Below, one piece after another: positions 11,222 through 19,651 of a DNA stretch of 44,879 nucleotides (positions are counted from its first letter, which is position 1; each line of letters starts with the position of its first letter). The DNA comes from Acetobacter sicerae. GTDB lineage: Bacteria; Pseudomonadota; Alphaproteobacteria; Acetobacterales; Acetobacteraceae. The translations under genes and the position numbers were made by a program. The DNA is taken from NCBI RefSeq assembly GCF_011516765.1, contig NZ_JAAABN010000019.1, positions 1 to 44,879 on the forward strand, given 5' to 3'. The notes under the pieces are model-generated. The model ran no database searches. It saw nothing but the letters and a program-made list of their open reading frames with translations, and had not been told where the DNA came from.

Positions 11222-12064
11222 ATGACGCAGCTTGAGTTCCAACAGGTCGACGTATTTTCAGCGACGCCTTTCAAGGGCAATCCGGTCGCCGTTGTTCTCG
11301 GAGCGGACGATCTGACGACAGAACAGATGGCGGCTTTTGCCAGTTGGACCAACCTGAGTGAAACAACGTTCCTGCTCAGACCGACTTCACCGCAAGCCGA
11401 CTATCGGGTCCGTATCTTCACCCCCGAAACAGAACTACCATTTGCTGGCCATCCCACGCTGGGAAGCTGTCATGCATGGCTGATGTCTGGTGACCGTCCC
11501 CGCAGTAAAACAGTCATACAGGAATGTGGCATCGGGCTTGTGCCCATTCGTTCTACGGAAGAACGCCTTGCTTTTGTTGCGCCAGAACTTCTTCGGTCCG
11601 GCCCAATCGACGAAGCGCTTTTAAGTCGTGTTGCGCACGGATTGAGGATTCCACCTTCTTCCATCCAGGCATCCGCATGGACGGATAATGGTCCCGGCTG
11701 GCTCTCTGTTCTGCTCGGTTCTCGAGAAGAGGTTCTGGCGCTTGAACCGGATTACGCGAGCCTGGCAGATCTGAGCATTGGGGTGACTGGTCCATGGAAT
11801 CCAGCCACTGATGGAACGGAAGCACAATTTGAAGTGCGTGCTTTCGCCATGAGTTCTGGTGTCAACGAAGATCCTGTTACCGGCAGTCTGAATGCCGGGC
11901 TGGCTCAATGGCTGATTGGAAGTGGGCGAGCGCCCCAACATTATATTGCCAGTCAGGGTGCCCGGCTCGGTCGGAATGGTCTGGTGCATGTTGATCACGA
12001 GAATGGAAAAGTCTGGATCGGTGGTTCAACCATCACAAGAATTACAGGGACGCTGCAGGTTTGA
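11222..12064 (+). CDS. PhzF-family isomerase-like protein
   Basis: 280 residues, full length for the PhzF / diaminopimelate-epimerase-fold family, whose best-known member isomerises a phenazine precursor. The N-terminal half opens with FQQVDVFSATPFKGNPVAVV and contains NLSETTF, whose Glu is the family's catalytic acid/base, and FAGHPTLGSCHAWL. The C-terminal half has NEDPVTGSLNAGLAQWL, the second signature. No phenazine genes surround it, so this is one of the many stand-alone PhzF-like proteins whose substrate is unknown. It follows the exported-protein gene after 66 bases and could share its transcript. Confidence 0.9.
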   Translation: MTQLEFQQVDVFSATPFKGNPVAVVLGADDLTTEQMAAFASWTNLSETTFLLRPTSPQADYRVRIFTPETELPFAGHPTLGSCHAWLMSGDRPRSKTVIQECGIGLVPIRSTEERLAFVAPELLRSGPIDEALLSRVAHGLRIPPSSIQASAWTDNGPGWLSVLLGSREEVLALEPDYASLADLSIGVTGPWNPATDGTEAQFEVRAFAMSSGVNEDPVTGSLNAGLAQWLIGSGRAPQHYIASQGARLGRNGLVHVDHENGKVWIGGSTITRITGTLQV

Positions 12065-12251
12065 AAGCAGCCCGCACAACACAGAACACCAGAAATTCTT
12101 ATCCAGTTCAGCAAGAAACTGGATGTATGTTAAAGGACGTTTTCTGACCTTCTGAAAAGCCCAAGGGTGAGTGAACTTCAGAAAATCGACTCAGACAAAT
12201 CACTCCGTTATATGAGCAGTATTCTTCAACGTAGGTTTCAAGGGGCAGTCT

Positions 12252-12677
12252 GTGCAGTGTGAATGGCGTCGATCTTACGACAGGCTGGTTCCGATGCTGA
12301 TCAAGGAACACTTCGGTAATCCCGGTGGCCTGACGCGGCAGTTTCCTTACATGAAATCGACATTCCCGTGGAAAGACGAAGACTTCATTCTCACGGCAGA
12401 AGCGCTCGCCAATCCAGACAACAAATATCATGGTCTTGAGCGACTTGCCGAAGAGTCCCATCGGGCCGGATCATGGCAACTCGCAGGAGAGTACTGGCTG
12501 ATTGCAGCGGGCTGGCGTCGCAACACGATGGACGCCAATAACGAATACCACCAGGAAGCATTGCAGTTTGCCTTGCGCCATGTCGAATATAACAGAGCGC
12601 TGGCTGAGTGGAAAAAGAAGAAGCTCAGCAGAAACGCCATGCCCTATCCCGAACTGTTCGGGCTTGCTGACGACTGA
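12252..12677 (+). CDS. Small protein resembling ANR-family regulators
   Basis: 141 residues from a GTG with AAGGGG six bases upstream; an ATG at 12294 has no such site. The centre (about 63-112) reads ERLAEESHRAG, WQLAGEYWLIAAGWRRN and then N-EYHQEAL. This matches the helical pattern of ANR proteins (small negative regulators of AraC-type activators): repeated Ala, a Trp/Ala pair and a conserved Asn. It is soluble, with a basic C-terminal stretch. The family call is tentative because only the helix pattern supports it. It stands alone, 187 bases after the PhzF gene. Confidence 0.5.
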   Translation: MQCEWRRSYDRLVPMLIKEHFGNPGGLTRQFPYMKSTFPWKDEDFILTAEALANPDNKYHGLERLAEESHRAGSWQLAGEYWLIAAGWRRNTMDANNEYHQEALQFALRHVEYNRALAEWKKKKLSRNAMPYPELFGLADD

Positions 12678-13087
12678 CTATCGACATTTCAAACGATAGA
12701 GACTGATTGCAGGCGCTTCTCTTTGTAAAACGAAAGAAGATGGGCAGATCAGAAACCTCGCTGGTCCACCTTTCGCCTTGCAGCCAAAGGGTCGGCCACG
12801 GGCGTCGATGTTTTCTCGGGAACAAAAGAGATTTCTGAACTGTTCGAAATATAAATGTCCGGGCTTACGCCTTGTCCGCCCATCGTCAGAAGCCACATGC
12901 GTGAGCGGATCAGTTCCTGACGTTACACACCACGTTTATACGTCAGCTTTGCGGAATCCTGTCCGGTCAGACGCTGCAATCGGCTACTCTGTTCCACAGG
13001 ACAGAACGCGCATACCGATCCCCGTACACCCTGAGCGCCTGAATGACAGGCGTCTGTGTCTTTCCCAGAGCGGTCAGAACATGTCCC
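12678..13087. other. Intergenic region without a convincing gene
   Basis: Between convergent genes. Minus-strand frames give short natural-looking stretches (HVLTALGKTQTPVIQALRV near 13040-13100; MWLLTMGGQGVSPD near 12850-12900), but neither has a clear start site, full length or known family. They may be remnants of a decayed gene. Confidence 0.35.
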
Positions 13088-14005
13088 TCATGCGGCTGCA
13101 GTTCGGGACGGCAGGAAGAGCGCCTGCTCGGCACGGGTCTCATTCCGCAACACCCGACACAGATGGCCAAGCCGCGATGACCCCGCTTCATCTCCCCGCG
13201 TGATCAGCCAGTAGGTCCGGAGCAGACTGATCTCTTCCGGCATGACGCGCACAAGCCCGGGCGTTGATTCCGCCACAAACGCAGGCAGGACGCCAAGACA
13301 GAGTCCGGCCTGAACCGCTGCTTTCTGCGCCTGAATACTGGAGTTCTGAATCCGCACCTGTCGGGAATCGATTCCAACCTCCGCCAGATAATCCAGAGAA
13401 GGCGAGAAAACGAGTTCATCGACATAACCTGCGAAGATATGATCCGCGAGGTCTCCCCGGTTCCTGACCGGTCCATGTCGTCGCAGATAATCAGGGCTGG
13501 CATAGATGAACAGACGATAATCCGTCAGTTCTTCCGCATGAAACCGGTCTCCGGAAGGACGGGTGAGACTGATGGCGAGATCCGCCTGACGACGGGAAAG
13601 AGAAACGATCTGCTGGATCGTCACCATCTCTACGGTCAGATCCGGATTGGCTTCCAGTAGCGCGCCGATCCGCGGGGCGAGGAAGAAATTCCCGAATCCT
13701 TCCAGCGCGCTGATCCGCACCGTGCCGGACAGACCACCTCCGGCGCTGAACGCCACCTCCTGCGCCTCGCGCTCCATCGCCTCCACACCGGCCAGCAACT
13801 GTTCACCTTGTCGTGTAAGACGGTAGCCGCGTGGGTGCCGCTCAAAGAGCGTGGCGTCCATTGTCTGTTCCAGAGACTGAATCCTCCGGGCAACCGTCGT
13901 GTGCTCCACGCCCAGTTCCCGCGCGGCCACGGACAGCGCTCCACCGCGGGAAACAGCCAGAAAATACTGCAGGTCACGCCAGTCGAGCCCTCGTCTTCCG
14001 TGCAT
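13088..14005 (-). CDS. LysR-family transcriptional regulator
   Basis: 305 residues from the ATG at 14005, which has GAGAAGGAG six bases upstream; an upstream frame extension is not needed. The N-terminal winged helix-turn-helix (about 8-66) contains WRDLQYFLAVSRGGALSVAA, then ELGVEHTTVARRIQSLE and LFERHPRGYRLTRQGE. The rest is the effector-binding domain (from about 90). It is transcribed divergently from the Fe-ADH / permease / mmsA operon with a 172-base spacer, the classic arrangement for a LysR protein controlling its neighbours. In other proteobacteria LysR proteins beside mmsA genes respond to 3-hydroxypropionate. Applying that here is inference. Confidence 0.92.
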   Translation of the reverse strand: MHGRRGLDWRDLQYFLAVSRGGALSVAARELGVEHTTVARRIQSLEQTMDATLFERHPRGYRLTRQGEQLLAGVEAMEREAQEVAFSAGGGLSGTVRISALEGFGNFFLAPRIGALLEANPDLTVEMVTIQQIVSLSRRQADLAISLTRPSGDRFHAEELTDYRLFIYASPDYLRRHGPVRNRGDLADHIFAGYVDELVFSPSLDYLAEVGIDSRQVRIQNSSIQAQKAAVQAGLCLGVLPAFVAESTPGLVRVMPEEISLLRTYWLITRGDEAGSSRLGHLCRVLRNETRAEQALFLPSRTAAA

Positions 14006-14041
14006 ACTTCGCTCCTTCTCAGCCCATATCTCAAAATGTCC

Positions 14042-14055
14042 GTGCATTTTTGCAC
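14042..14055. promoter_or_regulatory. Palindrome GTGCA-TTTT-TGCAC, candidate LysR operator
   Basis: A perfect 5-bp dyad with a 4-base centre, 37 bases upstream of the LysR start and about 120 bases upstream of the Fe-ADH start. The position suits an autoregulatory recognition site. The T-N11-A rule of LysR boxes is met only approximately (T-N10-A). Confidence 0.4.
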
Positions 14056-14177
14056 ATGGGATGGGCGAAAACGCCAGATTTTCTGTCCGTTCGCATCGTG
14101 TCAGACACTTTCATCCGTACAAAAGAGATGGAGCAGGACCGAGGTCCGGAACTCCATCCGCGAAAAGGGGAATTCTG

Positions 14178-15338
14178 ATGACTGCACTGGTCCTTCCACC
14201 TTTTGTCCGGCTCGGGGGCGGCGCGCTGAACGACCTTCCGGAAGCCCTGCAACAGGCCGGTCTCAAAGCGCCTTTCATCATCACCGATCCGTTCATGGCC
14301 TCAGGCGGCGTGCTCGAACGGGTCAGGGACATCCTCGAACAGGCCGGATACGCCATGCGAGCCTTTACGGAGACCGTTCCGGACCCGACCGTCGCATGCG
14401 TAAACGCCGCCCTCGCCATGCTGCGGGACGGTCAGCATGACTGCGTGATCGGACTGGGCGGTGGCAGCCCGATCGATACCGCCAAGATGGTCGCCGTGCT
14501 TGCACGACACGACACGACACCGTCCGGTCTCAAGGTCCCGCATATCCAGAACACGCCGGGACTGCCGGTCATCGCCATTCCGACAACCGCCGGAACAGGG
14601 TCGGAAGCCACGCGGGTCACCGTCATCACCGATGAGGTGTCCGATGAGAAAATGCTCTGCATGGGACCGGCCTACCAGCCTCACATCGCCATCGTGGATT
14701 ATGAACTGACCCTGACGATGCCACGCAGGCTGACAGCCGATACCGGCACTGACGCCCTGACCCATGCGCTGGAAGCCTGGGTCTCGAAAAAGGCTTCTCC
14801 CTTCACCGATGCGCTGGCCCTGACCGCAATGCAGCGGATCTGGAGATGGCTACCCGTTGCCTGCGAGGAGCCCGGCAACCGCGAGGCCCGCGCCGCCGTG
14901 ATGCAGGGCGCTTTCGAGGCCGGCATGGCGTTCTCGAACGCCTCCGTCGCGCTGGTGCATGGCATGAGCCGGCCCATCGGGGCGCATTTTCATGTGCCGC
15001 ACGGTCTGTCCAACGCGATGCTGCTGCCGGAGATCACGGCGTGGTCCCTCTCCGGCGCGCCGGAGCGCTATGCAATGGCCGCCCGCATGATGGGGATTGC
15101 AGATGCGGGAGCATCCGATGACGCCGCAGGTGAGGCGCTCGTGGAAGGGCTGCGCCGCAGAAACCGGGAAATCGGTGTGCCGACGCCGAAAGAACACGGT
15201 CTCGATGTCGCACGCTGGGACAATCTTCTGCCGCTGATGGCGGAGCAGGCGCTGGCTTCCGGATCGCCCGCCAACAATCCGCGTGTGCCGACGGCGCAGG
15301 ACATCGTCGCGCTCTACCACCGCGTCTGGGCCGCATAA
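14178..15338 (+). CDS. Iron-containing alcohol dehydrogenase
   Basis: 386 residues. An NAD(P)-dependent group III alcohol dehydrogenase. GGGSPID (94-100) and TTAGTGSE (136-143) are the nucleotide-site motifs. The metal ligands are D192, H196, H261 and H275, with spacing near that of FucO. The ATG at 14178 has GGGG seven bases upstream. It is first in a three-gene operon with a permease and an acylating semialdehyde dehydrogenase. A substrate whose oxidation gives a C3/C4 semialdehyde, such as 3-hydroxypropionate, would fit, but the family is broad and the sequence does not fix the substrate. Confidence 0.92.
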   Translation: MTALVLPPFVRLGGGALNDLPEALQQAGLKAPFIITDPFMASGGVLERVRDILEQAGYAMRAFTETVPDPTVACVNAALAMLRDGQHDCVIGLGGGSPIDTAKMVAVLARHDTTPSGLKVPHIQNTPGLPVIAIPTTAGTGSEATRVTVITDEVSDEKMLCMGPAYQPHIAIVDYELTLTMPRRLTADTGTDALTHALEAWVSKKASPFTDALALTAMQRIWRWLPVACEEPGNREARAAVMQGAFEAGMAFSNASVALVHGMSRPIGAHFHVPHGLSNAMLLPEITAWSLSGAPERYAMAARMMGIADAGASDDAAGEALVEGLRRRNREIGVPTPKEHGLDVARWDNLLPLMAEQALASGSPANNPRVPTAQDIVALYHRVWAA

Positions 15339-15354
15339 CAGGGAGGACCGCAGC

Positions 15355-16743
15355 ATGAGCAGCGTTACAGCCTCTTCCAAAATCCGTTCGATGCATGGTC
15401 TGGTTTTTGCTTCCAGCGTCGGCACCATCATCGAATGGTATGATTTCTTTCTCTATGGCTGCCTCGCGATTTTCTTCGCGCAGATGTTCTATCCGCCCGG
15501 CAACGGAATGGCCGCCACGCTGATCAGTGTGGCGACGTTCGCAACCGGTTTCGCCGTCCGTCCACTCGGCAGTCTGGTCTTCGGTCATTTCGGAGACCGT
15601 TTCGGACGCAAGATCACGTTTCTCACCACCCTGCTGATCATGGGCTGTTCAACAGCCGCCATCGGTGCGCTGCCTGATTTCAAAACCGCCGGCTATGTCG
15701 CGCCGGTTCTGCTCATCACGCTGCGGATCATTCAGGGGCTGGCTCTGGGCGGAGAATATGGCGGCGCCGCCACCTATGTGGCCGAACATGCTCCCGCCAC
15801 GGAACGCGGCAAATGGGCGAGCTATATTCAGGCCATGGCGTCCGGCGGCTTCGTTCTGGCGCTGGGCATCGTCCTCGGGCTGCGTCTGGGGCTGGGCGAG
15901 GAGAGCTTCACCGCGTGGGGCTGGCGTCTGCCATTCCTGTTCTCCATCGTGCTGGTCGGCGTGTCTTTCCGCATCCGTATGCGGTTGCATGAATCTCCCG
16001 TGTTTCTGGAGATGAAACAGAACCAGCAGGTCTCTTCTTCTCCCATCCGGGACGCCTTCACCATTCCCGGCAATGCGCGCCGCATTGTAACCTTTCTGTT
16101 CGGCGTTTCCTGCGCTCAGGCCGTGACCTTCTACACAGCCCAGTTCTACGCCCTGTATTTTCTGGAAAGCGTCCTGAAGGTCGCCTTCCTGCCCGCGACT
16201 CTCTCCGTGGCTGTCGGTGCACTGTGCGGCCTGCCGTTCTTCGTGATCTTCGGCCGCCTGTCTGACAGTATCGGCCGCAAGCCTCTTTCTCTGGCCGGCA
16301 TGGCCACCGCTGCCGTTCTCTACCTGCCGCTGTTCATGGTTCTGAAATCCTGTGTTCATGACGGTGGAATTGACGCTCTTCCCATCGCCGCCATCGTGTT
16401 CGTCCTCGTGGTCATCGCCGCGCTGATCTACGGCCCCTATGGCGCATTCATCGTCGAGAGCTTTCCGGCGGCGGTGCGCTACACCTCGATTTCCATTCCC
16501 TACCATATCGGGAACGGTATTTTCGGTGGCTTCCTTCCGCTCATCAGCCTCAGTCTCGTCTCACGCACCGGAAATGTCTTCGCCGGGCTGCTCTACCCCG
16601 CAGCGATCTGCATCATCGGTTTCTTTGTCACGCTGTTTTTCGTGCCTGAAACGCTGCCTTCCGCCGTCAATGGTGAAAAACGCAGGGGCATTTCCCTATC
16701 TCACGAACCCCTGACCACCGCGACGGCCCACCCCGCCGAATAA
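15355..16743 (+). CDS. MFS transporter, metabolite:H+ symporter (MHS) type
   Basis: 462 residues from the ATG at 15355, with GGGAGGA seven bases upstream and only 16 bases after the dehydrogenase stop. Twelve membrane segments are expected. Family signatures: IEWYDFFLYG (26-35) in TM1, GHFGDRFGRK (77-86) between TM2 and TM3, RIIQGLALGGEYGGA (124-138) and a second loop copy GRLSDSIGRK. This is the KgtP/ShiA/ProP group, which imports organic acids or zwitterions with protons. Its place between a dehydrogenase and an acylating semialdehyde dehydrogenase suggests it imports the carboxylate substrate of the pathway. Confidence 0.92.
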   Translation: MSSVTASSKIRSMHGLVFASSVGTIIEWYDFFLYGCLAIFFAQMFYPPGNGMAATLISVATFATGFAVRPLGSLVFGHFGDRFGRKITFLTTLLIMGCSTAAIGALPDFKTAGYVAPVLLITLRIIQGLALGGEYGGAATYVAEHAPATERGKWASYIQAMASGGFVLALGIVLGLRLGLGEESFTAWGWRLPFLFSIVLVGVSFRIRMRLHESPVFLEMKQNQQVSSSPIRDAFTIPGNARRIVTFLFGVSCAQAVTFYTAQFYALYFLESVLKVAFLPATLSVAVGALCGLPFFVIFGRLSDSIGRKPLSLAGMATAAVLYLPLFMVLKSCVHDGGIDALPIAAIVFVLVVIAALIYGPYGAFIVESFPAAVRYTSISIPYHIGNGIFGGFLPLISLSLVSRTGNVFAGLLYPAAICIIGFFVTLFFVPETLPSAVNGEKRRGISLSHEPLTTATAHPAE

Positions 16744-16783
16744 CCCCTAATTTTTCACTCTTTCCTGACAAGGACAAAATAAA

Positions 16784-18277
16784 ATGAAAATCATTCCTCA
16801 CTTCATTGGTGGCCGGAAAACCGAAGGCGCTGGCCAGCGTCGTTCGGATGTCTTCAACCCCGCAACCGGCGCAGTGCAGGCTCAGGTCGCGCTCGGAGAT
16901 GCGGCGGATCTGGAAGCCGCTGTTGCCGCCGCACGGGCCGTCTTTCCGAAATGGGCCGATACGCCTGCCCTGACCCGCTCCCGCATCCTGTTCCGTGTCC
17001 GCGATCTGGTGGAGAAGCGCGCCGATGAACTCGCCGCTGTGATTTCCGCCGAACATGGCAAGACAATTCCGGATGCAAAGGGAGAAGTCACACGCGGTAT
17101 GGAGGTCATTGAGTTCGCCACGGCGGCTCCGGAAATTCTCAAGGGCGAATATACCGAACAGGTCAGTCGGGGCATTGACGCCTGGACGATGCGCCAGCCG
17201 CTCGGCATCGCCGCCGGCATCACGCCGTTCAATTTTCCCGTCATGGTTCCGCTGTGGATGGCGCCGATGGCGATTGCGACCGGCAACTGTTTCATCATCA
17301 AACCTTCTGAGCGCGATCCTTCAGCGTCCGTGTTGCTGGCTGAGATTTTCAAGGAAGCAGGCCTGCCTGACGGCGTGTTGCAGGTGCTGCATGGCGACAA
17401 GGATATGGTCAACGCAATCCTTGAGCATCCCGAAATCAAGGCTGTCAGCTTTGTCGGTTCCACGCCGATCGCCAAGCACGTTTACGCAACAGGCACGGCG
17501 CATGGCAAGCGCGTGCAGGCTCTGGGCGGGGCGAAAAACCACGCCATCGTCATGCCAGATTGCGATCTGGACAAAACCGTGGACGCTCTCACGGGCGCGG
17601 CCTGGGGTTCGGCTGGCGAACGCTGTATGGCGATCTCGGTCGCCGTCGCCGTGGGGCCCGTGGCGGATGCACTCGTAAACAAGCTGGCCGAACGGGCCAG
17701 AACGCTGAAGATCGGCCCCGGCGAGGATGGCAGCAACGATATGGGACCGCTGATCACGGCGCAGCATCGCGAGCGTGTGTGCAGACTGGTGGATTCCGGG
17801 GTCGAACAGGGAGCGACACTGGTCGTGGACGGGCGTGAACATGTCATTTCCGGCCATGAGAAAGGCTTCTTCACCGGCGCCTCACTTTTCGACAATGTCA
17901 CCTGTGACATGAAGATTTATCAGGAAGAGATATTCGGTCCGGTTCTGTGCGTCATGCGCGCTCCGGATTTTGAAACAGCCCTCAAACTGGTGAATGACAG
18001 CCCGTTCGGCAACGGGACCGCCATCTTCACCCGCGATGGCGACACCGCCCGTACCTTTACACACCGCGTTCAGGCGGGAATGATCGGCATCAACGTGCCA
18101 ATCCCCGTGCCTATGGCGTTTCACTCTTTCGGCGGATGGAAAGACTCGCTGTTCGGAGACCACCACATGCACGGACCGGAAGGGGTGCGCTTCTTCACAC
18201 GCCTGAAGGCCGTCACCAGCCGTTGGCCTGAGGGGATCCGCAACGGTGCAGAATTCTCCATGCCTACGCTGGGATAA
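16784..18277 (+). CDS. mmsA: CoA-acylating methylmalonate-semialdehyde dehydrogenase
   Basis: 497 residues, full length. Converts methylmalonate semialdehyde (or malonate semialdehyde) to propionyl-CoA (or acetyl-CoA) plus CO2, with NAD and CoA. The N-terminus has the MmsA-type FIGG and FNPATG. ITPFNFP at 146-152 and FVGSTPIAKHVY (223-234) are present. LGGAKNH (247-253) stands where ordinary aldehyde dehydrogenases carry their general-base Glu, and the catalytic cysteine is C281 in GERCMA. The C-terminal PMAFHSFGGWKDSLFGD is also family-typical. It is last in the operon, 40 bases after the permease, with AAGGA upstream. In many bacteria this enzyme ends valine, inositol or 3-hydroxypropionate catabolism. 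Confidence 0.95.
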   Translation: MKIIPHFIGGRKTEGAGQRRSDVFNPATGAVQAQVALGDAADLEAAVAAARAVFPKWADTPALTRSRILFRVRDLVEKRADELAAVISAEHGKTIPDAKGEVTRGMEVIEFATAAPEILKGEYTEQVSRGIDAWTMRQPLGIAAGITPFNFPVMVPLWMAPMAIATGNCFIIKPSERDPSASVLLAEIFKEAGLPDGVLQVLHGDKDMVNAILEHPEIKAVSFVGSTPIAKHVYATGTAHGKRVQALGGAKNHAIVMPDCDLDKTVDALTGAAWGSAGERCMAISVAVAVGPVADALVNKLAERARTLKIGPGEDGSNDMGPLITAQHRERVCRLVDSGVEQGATLVVDGREHVISGHEKGFFTGASLFDNVTCDMKIYQEEIFGPVLCVMRAPDFETALKLVNDSPFGNGTAIFTRDGDTARTFTHRVQAGMIGINVPIPVPMAFHSFGGWKDSLFGDHHMHGPEGVRFFTRLKAVTSRWPEGIRNGAEFSMPTLG

Positions 18278-18315
18278 TGCCGCGCACTGCCATGGAAAAT
18301 TCCTGAAAAGGAAGT

Positions 18316-18363
18316 CGTTATCACGCCGGTCTGAAATCCGGCGTGATAACGGACCACTGTTTT
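18316..18363. terminator. Strong hairpin terminator between convergent operons
   Basis: A perfect 14-bp stem (CGTTATCACGCCGG / CCGGCGTGATAACG, 18316-18351) with an 8-base loop, followed by a short T-run at about 18360. It closes the mmsA operon and probably also stops the convergent glycosyltransferase transcript. Confidence 0.8.
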
Positions 18364-18493
18364 CAAAGATGCCGCTTACATCCCGCGAACACGACCTGAG
18401 ACGTGCTGGCCACAGGATCGGACAATCTCCAGCAGGTAAAAAAGCGCAGAAGATCAGGACTCATTATTTCCTGCCACCATATTTCGTAAAACC

Positions 18494-19651
18494 TCACGAA
18501 AACGGTGCCACTACAACTCCCACCTGCGATGTTTCCTGACGACGTCTGCATTTCTCAACGTCACTCAACATAGTCGCCGCCATTTTCTCCCACAGGAAAT
18601 CGGTTTGCTGCACGACCTGACACGGCGCGGCTGGTCCCGCCACGATCAACGCCTCCAACGCATCTCTCAGAGCGGTCACATCGACATCGCACAGGGTCAC
18701 GCCCGGAAGCCCGGCGAACTGTTCTTCCAGCCCGCCTACACGCGTGGCCAGCACCTGCTTTCCTGCGGCGATGGCGACAGCTCCGACGCCGCTCTGGCTG
18801 GCTTCCCGATAGGGCAACACCATCGCATCGGCCCAGTCCACGAGACTGGGGATCTCCTCTTCCTCCACCCATCGGTTTTCCACCGACACATGTGGAAGCA
18901 CCGCCAGCTTCTGCAATTCGCCTGAATCCGGGCCGCTGCCGACGATACGACACTCATATTCAAGGGTTGGCGGCAGGCGCTTCAGCGCTTCCAGAAGCAG
19001 ATCAAGCCCCTTGTAAGCCAGCAGTCTCCCGAACATGAGCAGCCGCACAGGACCGGGCGGCCGTTCGGCAGGCGGCATCCTGCCTTTCCCCTGCATGGCC
19101 GGATAATCGAATGGAGGCAGGCTGGCGACCATGATCTCGCGTTCCTGCATCCCCACCTGCTCACGCAACTGGTTGGCGACATGATGCGTCAGGGCGACAA
19201 TGCCCTGCGCCTGCCGGATCAGGATATTCTGCAACGTATGCTGGAGAGGGAAACCATCCCCGGGATGAGGAAGGGCATCGTGAACGATGACGATCAACGG
19301 GACGCCGGCACAGCGCAGAGCACACGCCATCAGAAGATCAATTGGTCCCGCCATGGCGCAGATGGCCAGATCAGGCCGCCAGCGCCGCAGCATCCTCAGC
19401 AGTCGCGGAATAACGACAGGCGCGCCGAGAAGACGAACCAGCAATCCGCTCAGACTCCCATAGGTTTCCACCTGCCACACTGTCATCGCATCATGGGGAA
19501 AGCCCGGGGCTGTGAGGATCTCGGCACGGCGGGACAGGGACAGCATGACTTCCCGCCCCGGCAGGCGCGCTATCGCCTGAGCAAGATTAAGCCCGAAACG
19601 CGGCCCGCCTCCACGCCGCCCCCACTGCCAGACCAGAACCCGCTTCATCAT
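18494..19651 (-). CDS. Glycosyltransferase, GT-B fold (GT4-like)
   Basis: 385 residues. Transfers a sugar from a nucleotide donor, probably in surface-polysaccharide or lipopolysaccharide assembly. The N-terminal half starts with the Gly-rich GRRGGGPRFG loop. The C-terminal donor domain shows FGRLLAYKGLDLLLEAL (208-224), GSGPDSGEL (238-246), LPYREASQSGVGAVAIAAGK (279-298) and GGLEEQ (306-311), typical of the E-x7-E region in GT4 enzymes, though the usual first Glu is not in its standard place. The start codon overlaps the stop of the upstream glycosyltransferase as ATGA, so the two are translationally coupled. There is no membrane segment or signal peptide. Donor and acceptor are unknown. Confidence 0.88.
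   Translation of the reverse strand: MMKRVLVWQWGRRGGGPRFGLNLAQAIARLPGREVMLSLSRRAEILTAPGFPHDAMTVWQVETYGSLSGLLVRLLGAPVVIPRLLRMLRRWRPDLAICAMAGPIDLLMACALRCAGVPLIVIVHDALPHPGDGFPLQHTLQNILIRQAQGIVALTHHVANQLREQVGMQEREIMVASLPPFDYPAMQGKGRMPPAERPPGPVRLLMFGRLLAYKGLDLLLEALKRLPPTLEYECRIVGSGPDSGELQKLAVLPHVSVENRWVEEEEIPSLVDWADAMVLPYREASQSGVGAVAIAAGKQVLATRVGGLEEQFAGLPGVTLCDVDVTALRDALEALIVAGPAAPCQVVQQTDFLWEKMAATMLSDVEKCRRRQETSQVGVVVAPFS

Noticed and set aside
12778..13203. Plus-strand 141-codon frame
   Set aside because: No ribosome site, and it overlaps the 3' end of the LysR gene; composition is not protein-like.
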